DNA of 64,000 nt from Pseudomonas sp. stari2 (GTDB taxonomy: Bacteria > Pseudomonadota > Gammaproteobacteria > Pseudomonadales > Pseudomonadaceae). The notes under the pieces are model-generated. The model saw only the letters and a list, made by a program, of their open reading frames with translations, was not told where the DNA came from and did not search any database. The translations under genes and the position numbers were made by a program. Position 1 is the first letter of the stretch, and every line of letters starts with the position of its first letter. The DNA lies in contig NZ_CP099760.1 of NCBI RefSeq assembly GCF_040760005.1, positions 2,289,501-2,353,500 on the forward strand, written 5' to 3'. Below are positions 1 to 8,299 of the stretch, piece after piece.

Positions 1-387
1 TGGCAGCAGATCGTGATAAGCCCAATGCGTGGTCGCGCGCTTGCCTCGCAGCAGGCCCGCCGCGCCGAGCACCAGCGAACCGGTGCACACCGACGTCACG
101 TAACGCGCCTGCGCGGCTTGCGCCTTGATGAACGCCAGCGTCTGCTCATCTTCCATCAACGCCCCGACCCCGGCGCCGCCGGGAACGCAGATCACGTCCA
201 GATCCGGGCAGTCCTCGAAGGTGGTGGTCGGTTTCAGCAGCAGCCCGGTGCTGGAAGTCACCGGCACCAGATCCTTCCAGACCAGATGCACCTGCACGTC
301 CGGCAGCGAGGCCAGCACGTCATACGGGCCGGTCAGGTCGAGTTGCTGCACCTGGGGAAACAACAGAAAACCGATCTGCAACGCCAT
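1..387 (-). CDS. inhA: Isonitrile hydratase-like DJ-1/PfpI family protein (3' end cut by window edge)
   Basis: The gene starts at the ATG complementary to 385-387 and runs off the left edge, so only about 129 N-terminal residues are seen. They begin MALQIGFLLFPQVQQLDLTG and contain the DJ-1/PfpI nucleophile-elbow sequence TSVCTGSLVLGAAG with its conserved Cys, followed by THWAYHDLLP. From memory this resembles Pseudomonas isonitrile hydratase InhA, which hydrates isonitriles to N-formamides; other DJ-1 family members without that activity look similar. It is divergent from the GlxA-type regulator at 477, whose N-terminal half is a relative of the same fold, so the regulator probably controls it. 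Family assignment is firm; the exact substrate is inferred. Confidence 0.75.
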   Translation of the reverse strand, partial: MALQIGFLLFPQVQQLDLTGPYDVLASLPDVQVHLVWKDLVPVTSSTGLLLKPTTTFEDCPDLDVICVPGGAGVGALMEDEQTLAFIKAQAAQARYVTSVCTGSLVLGAAGLLRGKRATTHWAYHDLLP

Positions 388-440
388 GATTCTTCTCCGT
401 GAAAGGGGGGTAGACGGCTTCACTGTAGGCGCGTAGGTTT

Positions 441-454
441 TGGCGCATACGCCA
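441..454. promoter_or_regulatory. Inverted repeat TGGCG-N4-CGCCA between inhA and glxA, candidate operator
   Basis: Perfect 5-nt arms around CATA lie in the 89-bp divergent gap, 23 nt upstream of the regulator start. A second CGCCA half-site lies at 471-475, touching the start codon. Position and symmetry suggest the binding site of the GlxA/AraC regulator. Binding is inferred. Confidence 0.35.
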
Positions 455-476
455 ATCAGCCCTCGAATTACGCCAA

Positions 477-1460
477 ATGCCGAAAACCATCCACGTACTC
501 GCGTTCGCCAATGTGCAATTGCTCGATGTCACCGGGCCGTTGCAGGTATTCGCCTCGGCCAACGACATTGCCCGCCAGCAGGGTTTGCCTGCGCCCTACG
601 CGCCAACGGTCATCGCCAGTGGCGGCGGGGTGGTGAACTCTTCGGCACGGTTGGCGATGCTGGTCGAACCGCTGCCGGAACAGGCCAGCGATACCCTGAT
701 CATCGCCGGAGGCTGGGGCGTGTATGCAGCCTCTGAGGATGTCAAGTTGGTGAGTTGGGTGCGTGAACACGCCAACGGATGCCGGCGCGTGGCCTCGGTC
801 TGCACCGGCGCATTTCTGCTGGCGGCCAGCGGCTGGCTCGACGGCCGCCGGGTCGTCACCCACTGGACCCGCTGCGAGCAACTGGCACAGAAACACCCGC
901 GCTTGCAGGTCGAGCCCAATCCGATCTTCATCAATGACGGCCCGGTCTGGACCTCGGCGGGCGTCACCGCCGGCATCGACCTGGCGCTGGCCATGGTCGA
1001 AGACGACCTCGGTCGCGACATGGCCCTGGACGTCGCCCGGCAACTGGTGGTGTTCCTCAAGCGCCCGGGCGGGCAGTCGCAATTCAGCGTGACGCTGTCA
1101 CTGCAAAAACAGGGCAACCGCTTCGACGACCTGCACGCGTGGATCGCCGAACACCTGACCTGCGATCTGGGCATCCCGACCCTCGCCGAACAGGCCGGTA
1201 TGAGCGAACGCAGTTTCGTGCGCCACTACCGCGCCGACACCGGCCAGACCCCGGCCCGCGCCATTGAACTGATCCGCGTCGAAACCGCCCGCCGGTTGCT
1301 GAGCGATACGGGTTTGCCGATCAAACGGGTCGCGGCCAATTGTGGATTTGGCAGTGAAGAAACCCTGAGACGCAGTTTCCTGCGGGCCATGGGCGTGACG
1401 CCGCAGGCGTATCGGGAGCGGTTTTCGGTCAGCGCCGGAGCAGATCCAGTAATGCCTTGA
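477..1460 (+). CDS. GlxA family transcriptional regulator (DJ-1-like domain plus AraC HTH)
   Basis: A 327-residue protein with two parts. Residues about 1-190 form a DJ-1/PfpI-like domain (starts MPKTIHVLAFANVQLLDVTG; elbow ASVCTGAFLLAASG; THWTRCEQL). Residues about 215-320 form an AraC-type double helix-turn-helix (PTLAEQAGMSERSFVRHYRA and IKRVAANCGFGSEETLRRSF). Such regulators bind a small ligand through the DJ-1-like part and usually activate a neighbouring gene. It diverges from the isonitrile hydratase-like gene, its likely target. Its 3' end overlaps the convergent hydrolase gene by 32 bp. The ligand is unknown. Confidence 0.88.
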   Translation: MPKTIHVLAFANVQLLDVTGPLQVFASANDIARQQGLPAPYAPTVIASGGGVVNSSARLAMLVEPLPEQASDTLIIAGGWGVYAASEDVKLVSWVREHANGCRRVASVCTGAFLLAASGWLDGRRVVTHWTRCEQLAQKHPRLQVEPNPIFINDGPVWTSAGVTAGIDLALAMVEDDLGRDMALDVARQLVVFLKRPGGQSQFSVTLSLQKQGNRFDDLHAWIAEHLTCDLGIPTLAEQAGMSERSFVRHYRADTGQTPARAIELIRVETARRLLSDTGLPIKRVAANCGFGSEETLRRSFLRAMGVTPQAYRERFSVSAGADPVMP

Positions 1461-2328
1461 GCGTTTCGACCGGCGCTTCCTCGGGAATGTTATGCCCGAC
1501 ACCGGCCAGCACCCGCCGCTCGTAAATCCCGGTGAAGTGGTGCGCATCTTCATCGTCTTCCGGCGCCGGGCCAACCCCATCATCGGCACCGCATAGCGAA
1601 ATCGTCGGAACACCGATCGCCGGTTGTTTTTCCAGCGCCTGCTCCATCCACTCCAGCGCCGGATGGCCCGGCGCATACATGAAGCGATGGCGATAAGAGT
1701 GAATCACCACGTCAACAAAATCCGGGTTGTCGAACGCCGGTGCGCTCAGAGGAAAACGCTCGGCGTTCCGAAGCCAGGTCGGTGACCACAACTGCCACAG
1801 CAACTCGCACAGCGCCCGTCGATTCTGCGTAAGCCCTTCAACGCCACGGGGCGTGTGGAAGTAATACTGATACCAGAAGCGATGCTCGGTCTCGGGATCC
1901 AGCGGATGGATCGAATGCGGAATGTCTTGCAGGTTGTAGCCATCGCCCGTCACCAACCCGCGCACACGCTCGGGAAACAGCGCCGCCACAATGCACGCCG
2001 CCCGACCACCCCAGTCGTAACCGCACAACGTCGCTTGCTCGATACCCAGTGCGTCCATCAGCTCCAGCAGATCCTGAGCCAGCGCCGCTTGCTGGCCGGA
2101 CCGCAGCGTGTCCGGGCGGTTGAAACGGGTCGGCCCGTAACCGCGCAGGTACGGCACGATCACCCGATAACCCTTGGCGGCGAGAGGCGGGGCGATTTCG
2201 TCGTAGGCGCGGGGGGAGTAGGGGAAGCCGTGAAGCAGGATGACCGGCGTGCCGTTTTCCGGGCCGTGATGCTCATAGGCGATGGTCAGACTTTCAGTCT
2301 TGCAAAACTGCATCACGGCTTGGGTCAT
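1429..2328 (-). CDS. Alpha/beta hydrolase of the epoxide hydrolase / dehalogenase type
   Basis: A 299-residue alpha/beta hydrolase. HGFP near residue 34 is the oxyanion-hole motif. The nucleophile elbow is GYDWGG with Asp near residue 105, typical of epoxide hydrolases and haloalkane dehalogenases rather than of Ser esterases. A late His in GVGHNIPEE fits the catalytic base. The start at 2328 is backed by GAGGAA six bases upstream. It lies 10 bp downstream of the small hypothetical gene at 2339-2728 on the same strand, so the two are probably co-transcribed. It overlaps the convergent regulator gene by 32 bp. Substrate cannot be read from sequence. Confidence 0.85.
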   Translation of the reverse strand: MTQAVMQFCKTESLTIAYEHHGPENGTPVILLHGFPYSPRAYDEIAPPLAAKGYRVIVPYLRGYGPTRFNRPDTLRSGQQAALAQDLLELMDALGIEQATLCGYDWGGRAACIVAALFPERVRGLVTGDGYNLQDIPHSIHPLDPETEHRFWYQYYFHTPRGVEGLTQNRRALCELLWQLWSPTWLRNAERFPLSAPAFDNPDFVDVVIHSYRHRFMYAPGHPALEWMEQALEKQPAIGVPTISLCGADDGVGPAPEDDEDAHHFTGIYERRVLAGVGHNIPEEAPVETLKALLDLLRR

Positions 2329-2338
2329 ACGGGATTCC

Positions 2339-2728
2339 TCAAGTTTCAGCGTCCGCCACCTGATTGAAATACTTGCTGCGATCCGGCGTAAACGTCACCA
2401 CCATTTTCGTCCGCGAGCAGGTCATGACCCGTTCGGCACCCAGATCGATATCCAGATCTTCCCCGCGCAACCCCTGCCACTGGGCCAGGTACTTCAGCGA
2501 TCCGTACTTTTCATTCTTCTTCAGGCTGCGACTCACGCCACCTTTCCAGCCCAGCACCGGCAGTTCATCGGCGCTGCAGCGTTGGGCCAGGTCGGGGAAG
2601 CGGGCGGCGCGCTGGCGGCCGATTTCCCAGCATTTGATCAGGCCCTTGTCGGCGGCTTCCCACAGTTCGTCGCGGGTCAGGCCCGTACGCAGAGGGGAAT
2701 CGATGGGGCGGTGGATGCGTTGGCTCAT
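2339..2728 (-). CDS. Hypothetical protein, 129 aa
   Basis: A soluble, basic protein starting MSQRIHRPIDSPLRTGLTRD, with no signal peptide or membrane segment. I do not recognise the family. It has several Trp, Arg and Lys residues (for example GWKGGVSRSLKKNEKYGSL). GGAA lies close upstream of the start. It is the first gene of an apparent two-gene operon with the alpha/beta hydrolase, whose start is 10 bp downstream. It is likely real because of the ribosome site, the tight spacing and the absence of a competing frame. Confidence 0.65.
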   Translation of the reverse strand: MSQRIHRPIDSPLRTGLTRDELWEAADKGLIKCWEIGRQRAARFPDLAQRCSADELPVLGWKGGVSRSLKKNEKYGSLKYLAQWQGLRGEDLDIDLGAERVMTCSRTKMVVTFTPDRSKYFNQVADAET

Positions 2729-3036
2729 TCTGGTTCCTTGAATCGGGTTTTTATTGGACAGCTCCGCTGTGCCCGTTGCGGTGGATGGTAGGGGGGGATG
2801 TAACCGCTGGCAACAAGGTATTTCGGGGTGTAAGTGCGAGTTGCGGGCCAGGCGTTACACGGGCTTGGCAGGTTTTTGTAGGCCGTGCCATCAACAAGTT
2901 GTATCGAAAGGAATCGATTGTGTGGGCCAGCCCTTCAACGACAAGGCTCGGGGGTGTTTGCCGCTCGTAGGTGGCCATCCTACAAGCGGCGATTGAGGTT
3001 GAGATCTTTCTTACAGGCTCTGGCGAATAAGGATGA
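2729..3036. other. 308-bp intergenic region, mostly featureless
   Basis: It separates the small hypothetical gene (start at 2728) from the end of the GH15 gene, both on the - strand. It should hold the promoter of the hypothetical/hydrolase pair. The only structure I see is the imperfect inverted repeat at 2960-2990. No convincing small gene or RNA was seen. Confidence 0.5.
2960..2990. repeat. Imperfect inverted repeat, REP-like or terminator of the GH15 operon
   Basis: Arms GCCGCTcGTAGG and CCTACaAGCGGC around a 7-nt loop, with one mismatch. There is no T-tract on the - strand, so it is closer to a Pseudomonas REP-type palindrome than to a classic terminator. It lies just downstream of the GH15 stop. 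Confidence 0.4.
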
Positions 3037-4863
3037 CTACGGCTGCCAGTAATTCTTCTCCCCACTCAACTTGCGATCAAGAAAACTCGCCGCACTGATC
3101 AGCGCCAGATGCGTCAACGCCTGCGGCGTATTGCCCAGATGCCGGCCACGGTTGTCGAATTCCTCCGCGTACAGCCCCAACGGATTGGCATAACGCAGCA
3201 GTTGCTCGAATTCCAGATGAGCCTTTTCCACTTGCCCTGCCCGGGCCAGGCATTCGACATACCAGAACGAGCACGCAGCGAAGGCGCCTTCAGTGCCGGA
3301 CAATCCGTCAATGCCGGCATCGTCATTGCGATAGCGGTAAACCATGCCGTCACGCACCAGGTGTTTTTCGATAGCCTCCAGCGTCGCCAGCCATTTCGGG
3401 TCCTTGGCGCTGACGAAGCGCACCAGCGGCATCAACAACATCGAGCCATCCAGCGCGGTGCCGCCCTGGTACTGCACGAAATGCCCACGCTCTTGGTTCC
3501 AGAAGTTGTCCCAGATGTCGGCGTGGATCGCTTGGCGGGTCTGGTCCCAGCGGGCGAAGGGCGCCGGCAGCGAGCGTTTCGAGGCGAGGCGGATCGCCCG
3601 GTCCAGCGCCACCCAGCACATTAGTCGTGAGTGCAGGAAGTGATGTTGCTCACCGCGCATTTCCCAGATGCCTACATCCTTGGTCTGCCAGGTCTCACAC
3701 ACCTGATCGACCACTTCCATCACGTGTTTCCAGCCTTCGTGGGAAATCGCGTCGCCGTACTTGTTGACCAGATAAACGGCATCCATCAGTTCGCCGAAGA
3801 TATCCAGTTGAATCTGGTCGTAGGCGCCATTGCCGATCCGCACCGGTTTTGCGCCGCCATGCCCGGACAAGTGCGTGAGTTCGGTTTCCGGCAGTTCCTG
3901 GCGGCCGTCGATGGCGTAGAGGATGTTGAGTTTCATCGGCTGACCGCTGCAATCACTGACCCGCCCGCGCAGCCAGCGCATGTAGCCGTTGGCTTCGTCG
4001 ACAAAACCCAGGCGCATGAAGGCGTAGACGGTGAAGGAGGCGTCGCGGATCCAGGTGTAGCGATAGTCCCAGTTGCGCTCGCCGCCGGGTGTTTCCGGCA
4101 GGCCGAAGGTGGCGGCGGCGAGGATTGCGCCGTGCTGACGTGAGGTCAGCAGCTTCAGGGCCAGGGCGGAGCGGTTGACCATTTCCCGCCAGCGACCGCG
4201 ATAGTTGGACTGGCCGATCCAGTCGCGCCAGAACTTCAGGGTGCGTTCGATGCACAACTGCGCGGCGCCTTCGGCAAAACGCGGATCATCGCTGTCGCCG
4301 AGCATGAACGCGGCGGTTTGATCCTGTTTGAGAGTGAATTGCCCGACTGCCGCATCGTGATCGACGCTCAAGGCTTGATCCGAGGCCAGCCGCAATGTCG
4401 GCTGCCCGCTGGCGCTGAACAGCACATCCTTCTTGTCGATTACGGCGCGCGTTTCAGCGCGGGCGTAGTCATGCCGAACGGCGCAGCGCAGATGAAACGT
4501 CGCCTCTCCACTGACCACTCGCACTCGGCGGATCAACAGCGGCAACGCTTCATCGTTGTCGCCAATGGGCAACAGGTCGGTGATTTCCACCACGGCGTGA
4601 TCGCTGAGCCAGCGGGTTTGCAGAACGTTGGTGTCCGGCAGGTAAATCTGTTCGCGTCGGGCATCAGGCAAGTCCGGGGCGAGCTGGAAAATCCCGGCAT
4701 CGGGTGTGTCCAGCAGCGAACTGAAGATCGACGGGCTGTCGAACTCCGGCCAGCAGAAGAAATCCACACTGCCCTTGTCATTGACCAGCGCGGCGCTGCG
4801 CATGTCGCCAATGATGCCGTGGGCGTCGATGGGGCTTTGTCGTTCGGAAAGATGCTCAGCCAT
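3037..4863 (-). CDS. Glycoside hydrolase family 15 (glucoamylase/trehalase-like) protein
   Basis: About 608 residues, starting MAEHLSERQSPIDAHGIIGD. The N-terminal part (about 1-220) is the beta-sandwich typical of bacterial GH15 proteins (FFCWPEFDSPSIFSSLLDTP). The C-terminal part is an (alpha/alpha)6 barrel with NWDYRYTWIRDASFTVYAF, WEMRGEQHHFLHS and SGTEGAFAACSFW, where the catalytic acids are expected. Members of this family act on starch-type glucosides or trehalose; the substrate here is not resolved. A GTG two codons upstream (4869) is an alternative start, nearer the GGAG site. The gene overlaps the upstream SDR gene by 8 bp, so the pair is translationally coupled. Confidence 0.85.
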   Translation of the reverse strand: MAEHLSERQSPIDAHGIIGDMRSAALVNDKGSVDFFCWPEFDSPSIFSSLLDTPDAGIFQLAPDLPDARREQIYLPDTNVLQTRWLSDHAVVEITDLLPIGDNDEALPLLIRRVRVVSGEATFHLRCAVRHDYARAETRAVIDKKDVLFSASGQPTLRLASDQALSVDHDAAVGQFTLKQDQTAAFMLGDSDDPRFAEGAAQLCIERTLKFWRDWIGQSNYRGRWREMVNRSALALKLLTSRQHGAILAAATFGLPETPGGERNWDYRYTWIRDASFTVYAFMRLGFVDEANGYMRWLRGRVSDCSGQPMKLNILYAIDGRQELPETELTHLSGHGGAKPVRIGNGAYDQIQLDIFGELMDAVYLVNKYGDAISHEGWKHVMEVVDQVCETWQTKDVGIWEMRGEQHHFLHSRLMCWVALDRAIRLASKRSLPAPFARWDQTRQAIHADIWDNFWNQERGHFVQYQGGTALDGSMLLMPLVRFVSAKDPKWLATLEAIEKHLVRDGMVYRYRNDDAGIDGLSGTEGAFAACSFWYVECLARAGQVEKAHLEFEQLLRYANPLGLYAEEFDNRGRHLGNTPQALTHLALISAASFLDRKLSGEKNYWQP

Positions 4864-5656
4864 TGCCACGGAACTCCGGATAGAGGCTCATGCCGCCGTC
4901 AATGAACAAGGTGGTGCCGACGATGTAGTCGGAGGCATCGGAGGCGAGGAACACCACCGCGTTGGCCACGTCCTCGACATCGCCGATGCGCCCGTAAGGA
5001 ATGAGTTTGAGCAGGGCCTGGCCGGCGTCGCCTTCGGTGGCGTCCTTATTGATCGCCGTGCGAATCGCTCCCGGTGCGATGCCGTTGATGCGGATGCGCT
5101 GGTGGCTGACTTCCTGGGCCAGGGTCTGCATCAGTTGATCGACGCCGCCCTTGGACGCTGCGTAATTGACGTGCCCGGCCCAGGGAATGCGCTGGTGCAC
5201 CGAACTCATGTGGATGATCTTGCCGGCAGCCCGCGACACGCCTTCGCGCACGCCCTGGCGGTTGAATATCCGCAGCGCGGCGCGGGCGCAAAGGAACTGG
5301 CCGGTGAGGTTGACGCCGATCACCGTGTTCCAGTCGGCCAGCGACATATCCACAGCGGCCGCGTCTTTTTGCAGACCGGAATTGGCTACCAGAATGTCCA
5401 GCGTGCCGAAGGCGTCGAGGGTCTGCCGGAACAGTCGCTCCACATCCTCTTCCTTCGAAACATCGGCGCCGATGGCGATGGCCTGACCACCGTCGGCGAC
5501 GATCTGTCGGGCCAGCGCTTCGGCCGGCTCGGCCTGGCGGTTGTAATTGATGACGACGGCGGCACCGGCAGCGGCCAGCGCTTTGGCGGCACCGTGGCCG
5601 ATGCCGGAACTGGCACCGGTGACAAGAGCAACTTGGCGGGCGAGGGAAATCTGCAT
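4856..5656 (-). CDS. SDR family oxidoreductase (glucose 1-dehydrogenase-like)
   Basis: With the start at 5656 (MQISLARQVALVTGASSGIG) the product is about 266 residues, normal for a classical short-chain dehydrogenase. The cofactor motif TGASSGIG is at the N-terminus. The catalytic Ser lies in MSSVHQR and the Tyr-Lys pair in NYAASKGGVD. The ending VGTTLFIDGGMSLYPEFRGNG is typical of glucose 1-dehydrogenase-like enzymes. The frame is open up to 5770, but the extra 38 residues do not resemble an SDR N-terminus. Co-expression with the GH15 gene, which it overlaps, suggests that it oxidises a sugar released by that enzyme; this is inference. Confidence 0.82.
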   Translation of the reverse strand: MQISLARQVALVTGASSGIGHGAAKALAAAGAAVVINYNRQAEPAEALARQIVADGGQAIAIGADVSKEEDVERLFRQTLDAFGTLDILVANSGLQKDAAAVDMSLADWNTVIGVNLTGQFLCARAALRIFNRQGVREGVSRAAGKIIHMSSVHQRIPWAGHVNYAASKGGVDQLMQTLAQEVSHQRIRINGIAPGAIRTAINKDATEGDAGQALLKLIPYGRIGDVEDVANAVVFLASDASDYIVGTTLFIDGGMSLYPEFRGNG

Positions 5657-5863
5657 GCAGGGTCGCGCCTTGGGTTGGGGCTTACTTAGCTGACTGATGG
5701 CTGGCGACGAGAGTTCATCCGCAGACATGAAAAGATCGACAGTTTCGTGCCACAGCGATTGGCCCTGCACGCCACAGGGACTTCACACTCCACCAACAAT
5801 TCCTCGCTTTCCCGCCCGTCAGGCTTTGTGGCAAGTTGGCCGCCCCTGATGAGGCTGTATCCG

Positions 5864-7036
5864 ATGGCAAACCCTTACCGCGAACTGTTCAACGCCCCCG
5901 GCGCCCGGGCCTTTGTGATGGCCGGGATGATCGCGCGCATGCCGATTTCCATGACCGGCATCGGCGTGATCACCATGCTCTCGCAATTGACCGGCGGCTA
6001 TGCGCTGGCCGGTGGCGTGGCGGCAACTTTTGCCTTGGCCACCGCATTCTGCGCGCCGCAGGTGTCGCGGCTGGTGGACCGTTACGGTCAGGGGCGGATT
6101 CTGCCGGTGTCGGCGCTGATCGGTGGCGGGGCGTTGCTGATGTTGCTGCTGTGCACCCGTTTGCAGGCGCCGAACTGGACGCTGTTCGTCTGTGCCGCTT
6201 TGGCCGGTTGCATGCCGAGCATGTCGGCGATGGTGCGGGCGCGCTGGACGGAAATCTATCGCGGCCAGCCGCAATTGCAGACCGCTTACGCGCTGGAATC
6301 GGTGCTCGATGAGGTCTGTTTCATCGTCGGCCCGCCGCTGTCGGTAGGCCTGGGCGTCGCCGTGTTTCCCGAAGCCGGGCCGCTGGCGGCGCTGATAATG
6401 CTGGCGATTGGCGTGACGGCATTCGTTGCCCAGCGCGGCACCGAGCCGCCGGTGCATCCTCACGAATCGCATCATCAAGGTTCGATCATTCGTTCCACCG
6501 ACGTGCAATGGCTGCTGCTGTTGATGGTCGCCATGGGCATGATCGTCGGCGTGGTCGATGTGGTCAGCGTCGCGTTCGCCCAGCAGCAAGGGCAACCGGC
6601 AGCGGCGAGCATCGTGTTGTCGGTGTACGCCATCGGTTCCTGCCTGGCCGGCATCGCGTTCGGGGCTATGCGCTCGAAGCTGCCGTTGCCACGCCTGTTC
6701 CTTTATGGCGGTCTGGCGACCGCATTGACCACGCTGCCGCTGTTGCTGGCGACCAACATCTTCGGCTTGGCTGTGGCGGTGTTCATCGCCGGGCTGTTTT
6801 TCTCGCCGACCTTGATTGTGGCGATGGCGTTGATCGAACGCATCGTGCCGCCGGCCAAACTCACCGAAGGCCTGACCTGGCTGGTGACTGGCCTGAGCAT
6901 TGGCGTGGCCATCGGCGCCGCCGGTTCCGGCGCGCTGGTGGATGCGTTCGGTGCCCGCAGCGGGTTCTGGCTGGCGATAGTGGCCGGGGCGGTGGTGTTG
7001 TGTTCGGCGGTGCAGAGCTTCCGCCACCTCAAGTGA
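5864..7036 (+). CDS. MFS transporter
   Basis: About 390 residues from the start MANPYRELFNAPGARAFVMA, with roughly 12 hydrophobic segments and little soluble sequence: a major facilitator superfamily carrier. The first loop motif is LVDRYGQGRILP, and the mid-protein loop (HPHESHHQGSIIRSTDVQ) separates the two six-helix halves. GAGG at 5850-5853 supports the start at 5864; the frame is open from 5747 but that extension is polar and unlike a transporter N-terminus. It diverges from the SDR gene. There is no PvdS box upstream and no clear link to the pyoverdine genes. Substrate unknown. Confidence 0.8.
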   Translation: MANPYRELFNAPGARAFVMAGMIARMPISMTGIGVITMLSQLTGGYALAGGVAATFALATAFCAPQVSRLVDRYGQGRILPVSALIGGGALLMLLLCTRLQAPNWTLFVCAALAGCMPSMSAMVRARWTEIYRGQPQLQTAYALESVLDEVCFIVGPPLSVGLGVAVFPEAGPLAALIMLAIGVTAFVAQRGTEPPVHPHESHHQGSIIRSTDVQWLLLLMVAMGMIVGVVDVVSVAFAQQQGQPAAASIVLSVYAIGSCLAGIAFGAMRSKLPLPRLFLYGGLATALTTLPLLLATNIFGLAVAVFIAGLFFSPTLIVAMALIERIVPPAKLTEGLTWLVTGLSIGVAIGAAGSGALVDAFGARSGFWLAIVAGAVVLCSAVQSFRHLK

Positions 7037-7041
7037 TCGGG

Positions 7042-8172
7042 TTACCAGCCCCGGCCCGAATTCACCCAGAAGTTCACCGAGAGCGAGGTCGACACCGACT
7101 CCACCTGATGGAACCAGCCTTCGGGCAGGAACAACAGGTCGCCGGCCTCCAGCGTCACCCGCAGAAAGGTCACGTCGCGGGCCTTGGGGAAGCGTTCGTA
7201 GTCCGGCGCATCCGGGTTGAAATCGCAGCCGTCCAGGCCACCCTCGGGTACGGTGGACCAAGTGCCCAACGCTTCACGATGATGAGGCGCGGCGAGGGTG
7301 AACTTCTTTTGGCCCCAGACCTGGGCGAACAGGTTATCGGTGTCGTCGCGGTGCAACGGGGTCAGCGTGCCTTTGGGGCCGATCCAGATGCGCGGCGGGA
7401 TGAACAAAGAAGCGTCGAAGTAGGGCGGGTATTGAATCTGCTGCATCAACGCCGCCGGCAGAATGTTGTTGCCCATGTAGGCCGGTGGCTCTCCGTCCGC
7501 GCCTTTGACCGCCGGGCTGTCCAGCGAGGCGATGAAATCGGCCATCGAGGTGGAGCGGAAATCCCGTTCGGTCGAGAACGTCTTCTTCACGTAATCGCCG
7601 TGGCGGGTGATGCCTTGCAGTTCGGCGAAGTGCACCAGTGATTCTTCGCGGCTGAGCTTGAACAGCGGCCAGTCGTGCAAGGCATTGCTGATCACCACCG
7701 GAATACCGTTGGGCAGGTAGCGGCTCTCGAATTCGATCAGCGACAACTCGCTGCGCGGTCTGCGCTCGACGACGGTTTGCGCTGGCAGGCTGGCGGTGAG
7801 TTTTTCGCTGAAGCGCGGTGGCGTCGGATAGCGCTTGTTCATGTCGACCTTTTCTACCGGCGCTGCACCCCGGCGAGCGTGGTCGATGATTTGCGGCAGC
7901 ATTGTCGCCAGGCCCATGTTGCCGCTGATCTTCAGGCGACCGCTGGCAAATAGTTCCTCGACGTTGGCGATACCGGCCATGATTGCGAGAAAGTCCTGCT
8001 CGGCGACTTCGATGGTCACGTCGGGGCTGGCATGGCGACCGGCCTCGGTGCGGCTGCTCGCGCTGACCTCGGACCAGAACGCCTGTGAACCCAACACGAA
8101 TTGGAAAACGCCTTCGATACCGACCGCGCCGGCATTGGCGAACAGCTTGCCCAGGATGGTCTGCAGGTCCAC
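7042..8172 (-). CDS. JmjC/cupin-8-like protein with SCP2-like N-terminal domain, PvdS-box controlled
   Basis: A 376-residue protein with a GTG start at 8172 (GAGGA six bases upstream). Residues about 1-105 resemble an SCP2/sterol-carrier fold (DVTIEVAEQDFLAIMAG; LKISGNMGLATMLPQI). Residues about 110-376 form a JmjC/cupin-8 domain with metal-ligand motif H274-R-D276 and distal H355 (EGWFHQVESV). It is therefore probably an Fe(II)/2-oxoglutarate hydroxylase or a relative. A perfect PvdS-type box lies 37 nt upstream, and it diverges from the pyoverdine thioesterase gene, so it should be made under iron starvation with the siderophore. I know of no assigned role. A hydroxylation or tailoring role is inferred; the fused TauD-like domain of NRPS2 already explains hydroxy-Asp. 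It ends a few bases from the convergent MFS gene. Confidence 0.8.
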   Translation of the reverse strand: MDLQTILGKLFANAGAVGIEGVFQFVLGSQAFWSEVSASSRTEAGRHASPDVTIEVAEQDFLAIMAGIANVEELFASGRLKISGNMGLATMLPQIIDHARRGAAPVEKVDMNKRYPTPPRFSEKLTASLPAQTVVERRPRSELSLIEFESRYLPNGIPVVISNALHDWPLFKLSREESLVHFAELQGITRHGDYVKKTFSTERDFRSTSMADFIASLDSPAVKGADGEPPAYMGNNILPAALMQQIQYPPYFDASLFIPPRIWIGPKGTLTPLHRDDTDNLFAQVWGQKKFTLAAPHHREALGTWSTVPEGGLDGCDFNPDAPDYERFPKARDVTFLRVTLEAGDLLFLPEGWFHQVESVSTSLSVNFWVNSGRGW

Positions 8173-8208
8173 GGTGAATCCTCGTTGTTGTTTTGGTCTG
8201 AACGGTTA

Positions 8209-8232
8209 ACGAGCATTTGTATCGGAAATTTA
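8209..8232 (-). promoter_or_regulatory. PvdS-type promoter (TAAAT-N16-CGT) for the JmjC/cupin-like gene
   Basis: On the - strand TAAAT (8232-8228) is followed by exactly 16 nt and CGT (8211-8209), matching the iron-starvation box recognised by sigma factor PvdS. The start codon at 8172 is 37 nt downstream. Confidence 0.75.
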
Positions 8233-8244
8233 CAAACTGCCGAC

Positions 8245-8268
8245 TAATTTGCCCGGGCAGCAATCCGT
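8245..8268 (+). promoter_or_regulatory. Imperfect PvdS-type promoter for the thioesterase gene
   Basis: TAATT, 16 nt, CGT: four of five bases match the -35 element and the spacing is perfect. It lies 32 nt upstream of the chosen GTG start of the thioesterase gene and back-to-back with the box for the divergent gene. Confidence 0.55.
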
Positions 8269-8299
8269 ACCCCTTGAAGAGACTTTTTTCGAGGGATGC

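Noticed and set aside
5819..7261. 480-codon frame antisense to the MFS transporter
   Set aside because: The sense strand has the transporter helices; the antisense product is a basic, His/Gln-rich shadow.
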